A program made the position numbers and the translations under genes. The notes below the pieces were generated by a model, which worked only from the letters and a program-made list of their open reading frames with translations, was not told the DNA's origin and did not search any database. Shown here piece by piece: positions 14,181-22,162 of a stretch of DNA of 23,551 nucleotides. The stretch lies in NCBI GenBank assembly GCA_016793585.1, contig JAEUJR010000253.1, forward strand, positions 1-23,551, in the 5' to 3' direction. Numbering within the stretch: the stretch's first letter is position 1; every line of letters begins with the position of its first letter. The DNA is from Archangium sp. (GTDB lineage Bacteria; Myxococcota; Myxococcia; Myxococcales; Myxococcaceae).

Positions 14181-14742
14181 GCCTGTTGGGGTCGTCGTAG
14201 ATTCCGACGACGGGCAGCTTCACCTCGAGGCTGGCCAACTCGACCTCGGAGCCGGGCAGGTACTCACGCAAGCTCCAGGAAGACGTCTCACGCCGGTAGA
14301 CCTCGACCCGCTGCTGGCGGTGGCTGACGATGACGTACTCGCGGAGCGCCGGCAGGTGGCGATAGTGGGCGAATTTTTCGCCGCGATCGTCAGCCTCCGT
14401 TCCATCGGAGGTGACCTCCAGGATCAGAGTGGGGTTGGTGATGGCGTTCTGGTCGCTCGCCGAGACTTCGCGAGGTCCACAGATCACGATGCCGTCCGGG
14501 TAGGTCGTTCGGTCGGTTGCCTCGACCCGCACACGAAGGTCTGACCCATAGGGAGCGCATGGCCCCCGGAGTGCGCCACCAACGAGTCTGATGAAGTTTG
14601 CGGCGTAGAGCGCGTGCTCGGGCGTACCGCCGGCCATCGCCCAGACCTCGCCACGCAGAAACTCGTGCCTCGTGTTCGGCTCCGCAGCTTCGAGCTCGAG
14701 GAACTGGGCATAGGTCAGGAGCAGTCTCCGCTGTGCCGTCAT
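14173..14742 (-). CDS. Uma2-family (DUF820) PD-(D/E)XK nuclease-like protein
   Basis: A 189-residue protein with the Uma2/DUF820 pattern: an N-terminal LLLTYAQFLELEAAEPNTRHEFLRGEVWAM, then YPDGIVICG (Asp83), LILEVTSDGTEADDRGEKFAHY (Glu109, Lys123) and a C-terminal YLPGSEVELASLEVKLPV. Asp, Glu and Lys are the expected restriction-enzyme-fold residues, so the site looks intact. Uma2 proteins are very common in myxobacteria and cyanobacteria and are linked loosely to mobile DNA, but their biological role is unclear. It lies 14 bases after the ADP-ribosylglycohydrolase-family gene and may end the copper operon. Its 3' end overlaps the convergent Pol I-like gene by 8 bases. Confidence 0.85.
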   Translation of the reverse strand: MTAQRRLLLTYAQFLELEAAEPNTRHEFLRGEVWAMAGGTPEHALYAANFIRLVGGALRGPCAPYGSDLRVRVEATDRTTYPDGIVICGPREVSASDQNAITNPTLILEVTSDGTEADDRGEKFAHYRHLPALREYVIVSHRQQRVEVYRRETSSWSLREYLPGSEVELASLEVKLPVVGIYDDPNRPR

Positions 14743-14756
14743 GCGCAAACGATAGC

Positions 14757-15767
14757 TCAGCCGAACGGAATCAGGCGACGCAGGCCGTGAGCCAACACGA
14801 CGGGGTAGAGCGCGAGGTTTCTCAGCAGCGCGACGGTGGCTGACCATGATGGTGCGGGCGCCCCCGACGCGAGGGCGTGCGCGAGCCCATCGAGGTGCCT
14901 CGCTCCGAACGGTCCACGAGCCAGCGACGCGACGAGCGATGGGGGCACCGCCGCATCGCCGAACAACGCGCCGCTCCACCCACCGACGATGGCGCCGTGC
15001 GTGTCCGTGTCTCCGCCGGCGCGAATCACGAGTCGAAGCGCGTCGTGCAGCGTCGCGCCATGAACGAACGCCCACGTGCAGATGCCAACCGAGTGCAGCG
15101 AGAAGCCCGTCGTGCCGAGCGCCCTGCCCGCCTCGAGTGGATCCGCGGGCAGCTCCAGCGCGCGCCTGATGGCGTCCTTCAGCGGCTGCTCCGTCACCAC
15201 TGCCGCGGCCGATCGAACGAGCTCGACCCGATTCGTCGACGACTCCGTGCGCGCCGCGAGCGCAGCGACCTCGGCGACGTACAGCGCTGCCTCCACCGCG
15301 AGCGGGTGCGTGTGCGTCACCTCGGCGAGCCTGCGCCCGAGCGTGCGGCGACGTTCGCGGTCTCCCAGCACGACCCCGACGATGGTCGCACGCATCGCGG
15401 CACCATTGCCTCCCGACGACACGCCCGAGCGAGAGAAGCCCAGCCACAACCTCAGTGACGACCGCAGCGTCGCGAACCCGATGCCGAAAGGCAGTCGCGC
15501 GAACCACCAGCGAAGATGCCGGCGAAAACGCGCCACCACGCGGTCGTCATCCACACTCTCGGTCAGGGCCTGCGCGACGAGCGCCGTCTGCTCGGTGTCG
15601 TCAGAGACGAAGCCGGTACGCCCGACGAGATGAAAACGGTCGAGCGCGCCGAAGCGCCGCGTGATGGTCGCTGGCGCGAGCCCCTCCATCGGCAGCCCGA
15701 GCGCATCACCAACGGCAACGCCCCACAGGCACCCACGCACACGCTCGAGGGGAACCGCCGTCTTCAC
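14757..15767 (-). CDS. ADP-ribosylglycohydrolase (DraG/ARH)-family protein
   Basis: A 336-residue protein with ARH-fold signatures: GVAVGDALGLPMEG (16-29), VSDDTEQT (54-61), GGNGAAMR (119-126), THTHP (151-155) and AGGDTDTHGAIVGGWSGALFG (250-270). The Asp pairs at 56-57 and 253/255 are the usual binuclear magnesium ligands, so the active site appears complete. Family members remove ADP-ribose from proteins (DraG on nitrogenase reductase, others on Arg, Ser or DNA) or act on small molecules; the substrate here is unknown, and no nitrogenase genes are nearby. The GTG start overlaps the cusA-like stop (GTGA), so translation is coupled to the copper pump, an unexpected partner. Confidence 0.88.
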   Translation of the reverse strand: MKTAVPLERVRGCLWGVAVGDALGLPMEGLAPATITRRFGALDRFHLVGRTGFVSDDTEQTALVAQALTESVDDDRVVARFRRHLRWWFARLPFGIGFATLRSSLRLWLGFSRSGVSSGGNGAAMRATIVGVVLGDRERRRTLGRRLAEVTHTHPLAVEAALYVAEVAALAARTESSTNRVELVRSAAAVVTEQPLKDAIRRALELPADPLEAGRALGTTGFSLHSVGICTWAFVHGATLHDALRLVIRAGGDTDTHGAIVGGWSGALFGDAAVPPSLVASLARGPFGARHLDGLAHALASGAPAPSWSATVALLRNLALYPVVLAHGLRRLIPFG

Positions 15768-18700
15768 CCCGGCGAGTGTACCGGCTCGACCGCAGGAGCC
15801 ACGCCTTCACTGGCTGGCGTATTTCGCTCGAGCCACAGCAGGTACACCGCCGGGTAGACGAGCAACTCGAGCACGAAGCTCGTCACCAGCCCGCCCACCA
15901 TCGGCGCCGCGATTCGTTTCATCAGGTCTGCGCCCGCGCCCGTCGACCACATGATGGGCAACAACCCGAGCATTGCCGCGAACACCGTCATCGCCTTCGG
16001 CCGCACGCGCTTCACGGCACCGTGCACGAGCGCCTCGACTCGTTCGGCGCGCGTCGACAGCGCACCTCGCTGCCGCGCCTCTTCGACCGAGAGGTCGAGG
16101 AACAACAACATGAACACGCCCGTCTCGGCGTCGAGGCCCATCAACGCGATGAGCCCGACCCAGACCGCGATGGAGAGGTGGTACCCGAGCACCTTGAGCA
16201 GCAGCAGGGCGCCGATGGCCGAGAACGGCACCGCGAGCATCACGAGCGCCGACTTGAACGCCGACTTCGTGTTGAGGAACAGCAACGCGAAGATGAGCAA
16301 CAGCGTGAGCGGCAGAATGACAGTCAACCGCTCGCGCACCCGCAGCATGTTCTCGTACTGGCCGCTGAAGACGAGCTCGACTCCGGTCGGCACCGTCACG
16401 CGCGACGCAATCGCCTGCTTCGCGTGCTCGACGAAGGTGCCCACGTCGACAGCGGCCGTGTCGAAGTCGACGTAGACGTAGGTCGCCAGCAGGCCGTTCT
16501 CGTTGCGCAGCATCGCGGGGCCCTTCGTCACCTTCACCTTCGCGATGGCCCCGAACGGCACCTGGCCACCACCGGGCAGCGGCACCAGCACGCGCTCCAA
16601 CGCGTCGAGGTCTTCGCGGAAGTCGCGCGCGTAGCGAACCGAGATGCCGTAGCGCTCACGACCTTCGACCGTCACGCTCTGCACGTCACCGCCGATGGCC
16701 GTCGTCACCACCTCGTTCGCGTCGTCGACCGAGAGGCCGTAGCGGGCAAGCTGGTCGCGCTGCAGCTCGAAGTCGAGGAACGCGCCGCTCGTGGTGCGCT
16801 CGGCAAAGGCGCTGCGCGCGCCGGGAACGGTCGAGACGGCCGCTTCGACTTCAGAGGCGACGCGCTCGACGACCGCGAGGTCTGCGCCCAGCACCTTGAT
16901 GCCAACTGGCGTGCGAATGCCCGTCGACAACATGTCGAGGCGCCCCTTGATGGGCATCGTCCACGCGTTCGACACACCGGGCAGCTGCAGCAGGGAGTCG
17001 AGCTCGTGCTCGAGCGCCTCCTCCGAGAGGCGATCGCTCCACACCGTACGAAGCGGCGCCTTCAGCCATTCGGGCGCCCACGACGAATACCAGCGCGGCA
17101 CCTCGCGCCACTGGCCACGCGGCTTGAGCACGATGGTCGTCTCCATCATCGTGAGCGGCGCAGGGTCGGTGGCCGTGTTCGCTCGGCCTGCTTTTCCGAA
17201 GACGCGCTCGACCTCGGGCACCGTGCGCAGCAGCTTGTCCTGCACCTGGAGCAGCGACTGCGCCTCACCCGCCGACAACCCCGGCTGCACGACCGACGGC
17301 ATGTAGAGCAGCGTGCCTTCGCGCAGCGGCGGCATGAACTCCGAGCCGAGGCTTCGATACAGCGGCACCGTCGAGGCGATGAGCAGCACCGCGACCGCGA
17401 CCGTCGACTTCGGGTGCGCGAGCACGAAGCGGCATGGGCCTTCGTAGAGTCGATGCAGCAATCGACTGACGGGGTGCCGTTCCTCCGCGCGGTACTTTCC
17501 CACGAGCGCCATCGACGCGAGCGAGGCGAGCCACTTCGGCTTGAAGGTGAACGGGTCGACGCGCGCGAACAGCATGCGCAACGCCGGGTCCAGCGTGATG
17601 GCGAGCACCGCGGCGATGCCCATCGCGAGGTTCTTCGAGAGCGCGAGCGGGCGAAACAGCCGGCCCTCCTGGTCGACGAGCGTGAAGACGGGAATGAACG
17701 CGACCGCGATGACGAGCAGCGAGAAGAAGACGCCGGGCCCGACCTCGAGCAACGCCGCGAGCCGCACCTGGTGGAAGTCCTCCTTCCGGCCGCCCTCCAT
17801 CCAGTGGTGAATGCGGTTGTACGCGTTCTCCACCTCGACGATGGCGCCGTCGACGAGCACGCCGATGGAGATGGCGATGCCCGCGAGCGACATGAGGTTC
17901 GCGCTCACACCCATCAGCTTCAGTGGAATGAACGACAGCGCGACCGACACCGGAATCGTGATGATGGGCACGATGGATGACGGGAAGTGCCAGAGGAAGA
18001 CGAGGATGATGAGCGAGACGATGATCATCTCTTCGATGAGCTTGTCGCTGACGGTCTCGATGGCCGCCGAGATGAGCTCGGAGCGGTCGTAGGTCGTCAC
18101 CACCTCGACGCCTTCGGGCATCGACGGCTTCAGCGACGCGAGCCGCTCTTTCACGCGGTCGATGACGGCGAGCGCGTTCTCTTGGGAGCGCATGACGACG
18201 ATGCCGCCGACGACGTCACCTTCACCGTCGAGGTCGGCCACGCCACGCCGCAGCTCGGGGCCGAGCGTGACGGTCGCGACCTGCTTCACCGTCACGGGCG
18301 TTCCGTCGACGCTCTTGAGCACCAACTGCTCGAGGTCTTCGACGCGCTTCACGTAGCCGCGCCCGCGCACCATGTGCTCACGGCCGGACAGCTCGACGAG
18401 CCGCCCACCGACGTCGCTATTGCCCGCACGCACCGCCTTGATGACGTCACCCACCGAGACGCCGTGCGCCGCGAGCGCGTTCGGGTTCAGGTTCACCTGG
18501 TACTGCCGCACCTGCCCGCCGACGGTGGCGATCTCCGAGACGCCGGGAACCGACTGCAACGAGTAGCGCAGGAACCAGTCCTGGTAGCTGCGCAGCTCGT
18601 CGGTCGAGTGTTTGCCCGTGCGGTCGACGAGGGCGTACTGGAACACCCAGCCCACGCTCGACGCATCGGGCCCGAGCTCGGCACGCACGCCAGCGGGCAG

Positions 18701-19057
18701 CTGCGACTCGAGCTTCGACAACGACTCGAGCACGCGCGAGCGCGCCCAGTACGGGTCGGTGCCGTCTTCGAAGACGACGTAGACGAAGCTGGCGCCGAAG
18801 TCGGAGAACCCGCGAATCGCCTTCACCTTCGGAGCGCCGAGCAGCGAGGTGACGATGGGGTACGTGACCTGGTCTTCGATGAGGTCGGGGCTGCGCTCCC
18901 AGCGCGCGGTGACGATGACCTGCGTGTCGGCGAGGTCGGGCAACGCGTCGAGCGGCATCGTCTTCATCGCGTGCCACGAGAAGGCGAGCGCGACGATGGC
19001 CGCGGCGATGACGAGGTACCGGTTCTCGGCCGAGAACCGGATGACGCTGCGAATCAT
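15764..19057 (-). CDS. cusA: CusA-type heavy-metal RND efflux pump
   Basis: A 1097-residue inner-membrane transporter of the HME-RND class. The N-terminus (MIRSVIRFSAENRYLVIAA, PLDALPDLADTQVIV) and the WERSPDLIEDQVTYPI block are typical. Proton-relay residues are in LVDGAIVEVENAY (Asp403, Glu410). The three metal-binding Met positions of E. coli CusA appear to be present: Met586 (LLYMPS), Met637 or 638 (DPAPLTMMETTI) and Met709 (LDMLSTGI). This favours Cu(I)/Ag(I) over Zn/Co export. It works as a trimer with the adaptor and outer-membrane factor encoded upstream. Its start overlaps the adaptor stop (ATGA) and its stop overlaps the DraG-family start. Myxobacteria often carry several Cus systems, so the exact orthology is open. 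Confidence 0.92.
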   Translation of the reverse strand: MIRSVIRFSAENRYLVIAAAIVALAFSWHAMKTMPLDALPDLADTQVIVTARWERSPDLIEDQVTYPIVTSLLGAPKVKAIRGFSDFGASFVYVVFEDGTDPYWARSRVLESLSKLESQLPAGVRAELGPDASSVGWVFQYALVDRTGKHSTDELRSYQDWFLRYSLQSVPGVSEIATVGGQVRQYQVNLNPNALAAHGVSVGDVIKAVRAGNSDVGGRLVELSGREHMVRGRGYVKRVEDLEQLVLKSVDGTPVTVKQVATVTLGPELRRGVADLDGEGDVVGGIVVMRSQENALAVIDRVKERLASLKPSMPEGVEVVTTYDRSELISAAIETVSDKLIEEMIIVSLIILVFLWHFPSSIVPIITIPVSVALSFIPLKLMGVSANLMSLAGIAISIGVLVDGAIVEVENAYNRIHHWMEGGRKEDFHQVRLAALLEVGPGVFFSLLVIAVAFIPVFTLVDQEGRLFRPLALSKNLAMGIAAVLAITLDPALRMLFARVDPFTFKPKWLASLASMALVGKYRAEERHPVSRLLHRLYEGPCRFVLAHPKSTVAVAVLLIASTVPLYRSLGSEFMPPLREGTLLYMPSVVQPGLSAGEAQSLLQVQDKLLRTVPEVERVFGKAGRANTATDPAPLTMMETTIVLKPRGQWREVPRWYSSWAPEWLKAPLRTVWSDRLSEEALEHELDSLLQLPGVSNAWTMPIKGRLDMLSTGIRTPVGIKVLGADLAVVERVASEVEAAVSTVPGARSAFAERTTSGAFLDFELQRDQLARYGLSVDDANEVVTTAIGGDVQSVTVEGRERYGISVRYARDFREDLDALERVLVPLPGGGQVPFGAIAKVKVTKGPAMLRNENGLLATYVYVDFDTAAVDVGTFVEHAKQAIASRVTVPTGVELVFSGQYENMLRVRERLTVILPLTLLLIFALLFLNTKSAFKSALVMLAVPFSAIGALLLLKVLGYHLSIAVWVGLIALMGLDAETGVFMLLFLDLSVEEARQRGALSTRAERVEALVHGAVKRVRPKAMTVFAAMLGLLPIMWSTGAGADLMKRIAAPMVGGLVTSFVLELLVYPAVYLLWLERNTPASEGVAPAVEPVHSPG

Positions 19058-20292
19058 GGCTCGCGCTCGGCAGAAGGAGCAGACGCCTTCGCAGACGCCA
19101 GCCGCGCGACCGACGCCCGCAGCCGCGACTCCGACTCGATGAGGAAGTTGGCGCGCGTGACGACCGACTCCCCTGCCTCGAGACCGCTCAACACCTCGGC
19201 GTACTCGCGCGTCACCTCGCCCAGCACGACCTCACGCGGCTCGAAGTGCCCATCGGCGCGCGAGACGAAGGCCACGTCGCGCGTGCCTCCACGAATGAGC
19301 GCGTCGGTCGGAACGCGGAGCACCGTTCGTTCCTGCCGCGCGATGACGAGCTCTCCGAACGACTCGGGCTTGAGCGCGCCGTCGGCATTCGAGAACGCCA
19401 CGCGCACCTTCGCGGTCCTCGAGGCGGCGTCGAGCATCGGGTCGATGAAGCGCACGGTGCCGGTGAACTCGCGGCCCGGCATCGAAGGCACGGTGAGCTT
19501 CGCGTTCTGCCCGACGCCGACGAAGCGCAGGTCGGTCTCGTAGACCTCGGCGAGCACCCACACGGTCGAGAGGTCAGACACCTCGAACGGCATGGCACCC
19601 GCTTCGAGCCGCGCGCCTTCGACCACCTCTTTCTTCGTGACGACGCCTGACACGGGAGCGGTGAACGTCACGGTCTGCGACGCCGTGTTCTCCTTCTCGA
19701 GGCGCGAGAGCTCGCTCTCGGGCACACCCCACAGCTCGAGCTTGCGACGCGCCGACTGCGCGAGGCCTGGAGTTGCGGTGCGCTGCGCGACGAGCCACTC
19801 CTGCTCGGCGGCGAACACCTCGGGGCTGAAGAGCGTGAAGAGCGGCTGGCCTTTGCGCACCGGCTTGCCCACGAAGTCGACGAAGAGCCGCTCGACGTAG
19901 CCCGGCACGCGAAGGCTGATGCGCCGCACCTGCGTCTCGTCGACGGCCACGCGCGCGTTGGTGCGGAGCGAGCCACCGAGCGTTCCGCGTTCCACCACGC
20001 CACGCGCCAGCCCGATGAGTTGCTGTCTCGAAGCGTCGACCGAGATGACGGCGAGCTCGTCTTGTTTCTGCTCGATGGCCGTCACCGACTTCACGAGCTT
20101 CATGCTGCAGATGGGGCACGTGCCGGCGTGGTCTTGCACGACGGTGGGGTGCATCGGGCAGGTGAACGTCTCTTGGGAGGAAGACTGCTCCTCGACCTCG
20201 TGGGCGTGATGACCCGTCACCCACGCCGTCACGGGAACGGCGACGAGCACGGTGAGCGCAGCGGTGATGGCGATGGTTCGTGCGGTCGTCAT
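19054..20292 (-). CDS. cusB: CusB-type periplasmic adaptor with heavy-metal-binding domain
   Basis: A 412-residue membrane-fusion protein. The N-terminal anchor MTTARTIAITAALTVLVAVPV precedes a His-containing stretch (TGHHAHEVEE) and a heavy-metal-binding domain FTCPMHPTVVQDHAGTCPIC followed by SMKL (Cys45, Met47, His48, Cys59, Cys62, Met64). The adaptor body has a barrel-sandwich half (SLRVPGYVERLFVDFVGKPV), a hairpin near EVFAAEQEWLVAQR, the second half VTFTAPVSGVVTKKEVVEG, and a beta-barrel. It links CusA with the outer-membrane channel and passes Cu(I)/Ag(I) to it. ATG 20292 overlaps the stop of the upstream channel gene. The open frame reaches to 20667, but that part lies antiparallel to no recognised domain and inside the upstream gene, so it is left out. 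Confidence 0.9.
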   Translation of the reverse strand: MTTARTIAITAALTVLVAVPVTAWVTGHHAHEVEEQSSSQETFTCPMHPTVVQDHAGTCPICSMKLVKSVTAIEQKQDELAVISVDASRQQLIGLARGVVERGTLGGSLRTNARVAVDETQVRRISLRVPGYVERLFVDFVGKPVRKGQPLFTLFSPEVFAAEQEWLVAQRTATPGLAQSARRKLELWGVPESELSRLEKENTASQTVTFTAPVSGVVTKKEVVEGARLEAGAMPFEVSDLSTVWVLAEVYETDLRFVGVGQNAKLTVPSMPGREFTGTVRFIDPMLDAASRTAKVRVAFSNADGALKPESFGELVIARQERTVLRVPTDALIRGGTRDVAFVSRADGHFEPREVVLGEVTREYAEVLSGLEAGESVVTRANFLIESESRLRASVARLASAKASAPSAEREP

Positions 20293-21464
20293 GAGGAGAC
20301 TCGTTCGTCGTGAGCGATGTGAAGGCGCCAGGCGTCGGCTTCGACTTGAAGCAACTCGTCGGCGATGGAGAGGCGCGCTGCGTTGGCCTCGAGCACAGAG
20401 GTGAACGGCGTCTTCCCGATGCGGTACTGCGAGAGCACGGCGTCGGTCGTCGACTCGGCGTCTCGCGCAAGGCCCGTGAGCAGCTGGTGACGCTGCAGCA
20501 GGCTCTCGAGCTCTGCTTGTCGTCGAGTCGTCGCGAGGTCGAGCTGCTGGGTGAGGGCCTCGAGTCTGCGTTCGGCAGCACTCACCATCGCGCGGGCCTC
20601 CTCGAGCGCGTGCTGGCGACGGCCGAGCCCGACGACCGGCACCGGAGCGCCCACCGACACCGTCCACATCGGCTCGAGGCTGCCCCGCACCATCACGCCT
20701 GCCGAGACCGAGAGGTCGGGGAGCGCCGCCTTTCCGGCGAGCACGAGCTGCGCTTCGGCTTCCAGCTTCGAGGCGTGTGCCTCGTCGAGCTCGGGCGCTG
20801 GCTCTGGCGCGGCGAGCGTGGGCGAGGGCAGCGCGAGCGCACGCAGCGCGCCAACCTCCTCCTTCACGCCGCGAAGGCGATTCAACGCCTGCGTCGCCGT
20901 CACCGCGTCGAACTCGAGCCGGCGTTGCTGCTGCATGAGTCGGCCCAGCTCGACCGTCGCGCGCAGCACGTCGGCCTGCGTGCCTTCACCGCTCTCGAGC
21001 TTCACCTTCGCGATGGCGATGCCCTGCTCGGCGACCTTCCGCGACGCGTCGAGCACCGAGAGCCGCGCCCGCGCGAGCTGCAACGCCAGCACGCTGCGAC
21101 GCACTTCGGCGATGACCGTGAGGCGAACACGCTCCACCCGCGCCTTCGTCTGGGTGACGCGCGCCGCTTCGACCGCGCCCGACGTCTTCCCCGGGAAGGG
21201 AATCGTCTGCGACGCCATGACGCTCACCCAGCTCATCTCGTTCACGCCTACCTGCCAGCGGCGAAAGCCGTCGTTCTGCACGCCCACCTGCAGCATCGGG
21301 TCGGGCCAGGCCTGGGCTTGAGGCACGCGCTCCTGCGCAGCGGCGGCGTCGGCCTGCGCCGCCTGCAGCTCGGGAATCGTCTTGAGCGCCTGGTCGATGA
21401 AGGTGTCGACGTCATCGGCGAGGGCCGGCAACGCGACGAGGGCGGTGAGCAGGGCGGCCTTCAC
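20289..21464 (-). CDS. TolC/CusC-like outer-membrane factor
   Basis: A 391-residue outer membrane efflux protein with signal MKAALLTALVALPALA and no lipobox, unlike E. coli CusC. The body is two repeats of long coiled-coil helices with strands between them (QAQAWPDPMLQVGVQNDG, then SQTIPFPGKTSGAVEAARV; second half LPDLSVSAGVMVRGSLEPMW and APVPVVGLGRRQHALEEAR), as in the TolC fold. It forms the trimeric exit duct of the copper pump. The GTG start at 21464 has a GGAGG Shine-Dalgarno on the minus strand (21470-21474) 5 bases away and overlaps the stop of the preceding gene (GTGA). Confidence 0.9.
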   Translation of the reverse strand: MKAALLTALVALPALADDVDTFIDQALKTIPELQAAQADAAAAQERVPQAQAWPDPMLQVGVQNDGFRRWQVGVNEMSWVSVMASQTIPFPGKTSGAVEAARVTQTKARVERVRLTVIAEVRRSVLALQLARARLSVLDASRKVAEQGIAIAKVKLESGEGTQADVLRATVELGRLMQQQRRLEFDAVTATQALNRLRGVKEEVGALRALALPSPTLAAPEPAPELDEAHASKLEAEAQLVLAGKAALPDLSVSAGVMVRGSLEPMWTVSVGAPVPVVGLGRRQHALEEARAMVSAAERRLEALTQQLDLATTRRQAELESLLQRHQLLTGLARDAESTTDAVLSQYRIGKTPFTSVLEANAARLSIADELLQVEADAWRLHIAHDERVSS

Positions 21465-21994
21465 GCGAGCCTCCGCGCGAGCGACACCGCAGCCATCGTG
21501 ACGGAGAAGCCGAGCGCGAGCATGAGCACGCCGTTGAGCCCGACGCAGGAGCTGCCCATCGAGCCGGTGAGCAGGCCGAGCGCAGCAGTCATCGTCACCA
21601 CCGCGCCGCCTTCACGCCTCGTCCACCGGCTCACGACGAGGCCCGCGCCGACGCCACCGAGCGCCGCAGCAGCGAGACACACCTGCATGCACGCGCCGCC
21701 GAAGCACGCGTGCCCGTAGCGGGTCGCGCACAACGAGAACGTCAACGGAACGAGGCCGGCCACGACCCCGGGAACGAGCGCGCGCTGCAGGCCATCACCG
21801 CGCCAGAGCACGAAGGCACCGACAACGAGGCCGGCGGCTCCAACGAGGCAGGTCGTCACCACGCGAGAGGAGAAAAGGGCCGCGACTCCCAGCACCACCA
21901 GCAATGGCCCGACGCCCCACAGCGCACGGCGAACCCGGGCGAGTTCGTAGGCCCGGCGCGCGCGCAGCTCGAGGGTGGCGGAAGTCGGTGTCAC
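21461..21994 (-). CDS. Cys-containing polytopic membrane protein at head of the copper operon (177 aa)
   Basis: A 177-residue inner-membrane protein with about five to six hydrophobic segments after a charged N-terminal tail (ELRARRAYELARVRRALW). Cys residues lie in CFGGACMQVC, near the centre, and in VVTTCL, FSLCATRYG and GSSCVGL. The CxxxxCxxxC cluster lies between segments and could bind copper. The layout (cytosolic tail, several helices, Cys in the last loop) weakly recalls NrsF/DUF1109 anti-sigma factors, but I cannot confirm that. The family is not recognised. It starts with GTG, and its stop overlaps the start of the TolC-like gene, so it is the first gene of the coupled run and may sense or deliver metal. 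Confidence 0.75.
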   Translation of the reverse strand: MTPTSATLELRARRAYELARVRRALWGVGPLLVVLGVAALFSSRVVTTCLVGAAGLVVGAFVLWRGDGLQRALVPGVVAGLVPLTFSLCATRYGHACFGGACMQVCLAAAALGGVGAGLVVSRWTRREGGAVVTMTAALGLLTGSMGSSCVGLNGVLMLALGFSVTMAAVSLARRLA

Positions 21995-22067
21995 GCCCGA
22001 GTAGGCGCGGGGTGGGCAGAGCGTGACAGGCCCCAGTACGAATTCACCGAAGCGATTGATCGCCCTT

Positions 22068-22107
22068 GGGAATTCCCGAACATGACTTCAACCACCGCCA
22101 CGGTGGT
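22068..22107. promoter_or_regulatory. Dyad elements between the copper operon and the DUF4403 gene
   Basis: GGGAATTCCC (22068-22077) is a perfect palindrome. ACCACCG (22091-22097) pairs with CGGTGGT (22101-22107) around a CCA loop. Another GAATTC sits at 22040-22045, exactly 30 bases before the one in the palindrome (22070-22075). The 168-base divergent gap is the natural place for the promoters of both flanking genes and for a copper-responsive operator, but no clear -35/-10 pair or known copper-regulator site is evident. Confidence 0.3.
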
Positions 22108-22162
22108 CAGACTCGTTCTGAGCGGCTGCATCGGGCGGAAGACTGGGGTTTGCTCCGCCGCC

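Noticed and set aside
14743..15507. Upstream extension of the Uma2 protein to 444 residues
   Set aside because: The added part is a shadow of the ADP-ribosylglycohydrolase-family gene; the Uma2 family start fits ATG 14742.
15776..19543. Very long open frames on the plus strand opposite the cusA/cusB-like genes (734 and 518 codons)
   Set aside because: They are antisense to clearly recognised genes, are extremely rich in Arg, His, Asp and Glu, and show no domain. They are the expected result of GC-rich third positions.
20293..20667. N-terminal extension of the CusB-like protein by 125 residues
   Set aside because: The extension lies inside the TolC-like gene, is Arg/Pro-rich, and would bury the membrane anchor. 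ATG 20292 makes the usual 4-base overlap.
20310..21719. 469-codon plus-strand frame opposite the TolC-like gene
   Set aside because: Arg/His/Leu-rich, and it runs across two real genes on the other strand.
21710..22162. N-terminal extension of the DUF4403 lipoprotein
   Set aside because: It would overlap the divergent membrane protein gene and hide a perfect lipoprotein signal at 22163.
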